The position numbers and the translations under genes are program-made. DNA of 6,676 bases, from NCBI GenBank assembly GCA_023409755.1, contig JAEYRA010000182.1, positions 1 through 6,676 of the forward strand, read 5' to 3'. The notes beneath the pieces were generated by a model. The model was not told where the DNA came from and made no database searches. It saw only the letters and a program-made list of their open reading frames with translations. This document shows, piece by piece, positions 6,659 through 6,676 of this stretch. Position 1 is the stretch's first letter, and every line of letters begins with the position of its first letter. This stretch comes from Bacillota bacterium (GTDB lineage: Bacteria > Bacillota > Clostridia > Christensenellales > UMGS416).

Positions 6659-6676
6659 GCTGCTTGCGGCAACTCC

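Noticed and set aside
6313..6672. A 119-codon frame overlapping the small double-CxxC gene on the same strand
   Set aside because: It has no ribosome binding site and no pattern of conserved type, while the alternative frame has paired CxxC motifs and AGGTGA before its start.

Overview
The window reads as ordinary chromosome from a GC-rich, anaerobic bacterium. A GC-rich clostridial member of the Bacillota is the best guess. The reasons are a strong AAGGAGG Shine-Dalgarno, a ferredoxin-type 2-oxoacid oxidoreductase with a GIGQAAK beta subunit (a form I associate with Firmicutes), and a Ku with a CxxC pair and start region like those I recall from Bacillus. This placement is inference from sequence style only.

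Left part, + strand (2-2475): a two-gene operon for a 2-oxoacid:ferredoxin oxidoreductase. It has a fused gamma-alpha subunit (korA-like, cut by the window edge) and a TPP/[4Fe-4S] beta subunit (korB-like). The two overlap by ATGA and the second has a very strong ribosome binding site. Together they would oxidatively decarboxylate a 2-oxoacid to an acyl-CoA, or run the reverse, with ferredoxin as electron carrier.

Middle (2476-3051): about 575 bases without a convincing gene. Its left two thirds are an unusual patchwork of short perfect hairpins set between recurring tags (CTGGTCG before, TGCTCG..CCATGCA..CCGG after). The arm sequences differ between units but pairing is kept. A pair of mutually exclusive hairpins lies at 2688-2717. 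This is the least explained part of the window. At the right end an 11-bp stem with a T-rich tail sits between the two converging gene sets.

Right part, - strand (3052-6258): a complete two-gene non-homologous end-joining system. ku is followed after three bases by ligD, a single protein with phosphoesterase, ATP-dependent ligase and polymerase domains in the Pseudomonas-like order PE-LIG-POL. All catalytic motifs are present. Ku binds double-strand ends and recruits LigD, which trims, fills and seals them. The two genes share one reading frame, separated only by TAA and one codon.

Far right, - strand (6362-6646): a small unrecognised protein with two CxxC pairs, in a stretch of about 42% G+C that contrasts strongly with the rest of the window and may be recently acquired.

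I see no CRISPR array, tRNA, rRNA, transposase or phage gene. The genes themselves are known families; the novelty, if any, is in the hairpin mosaic and in the AT-rich small gene.
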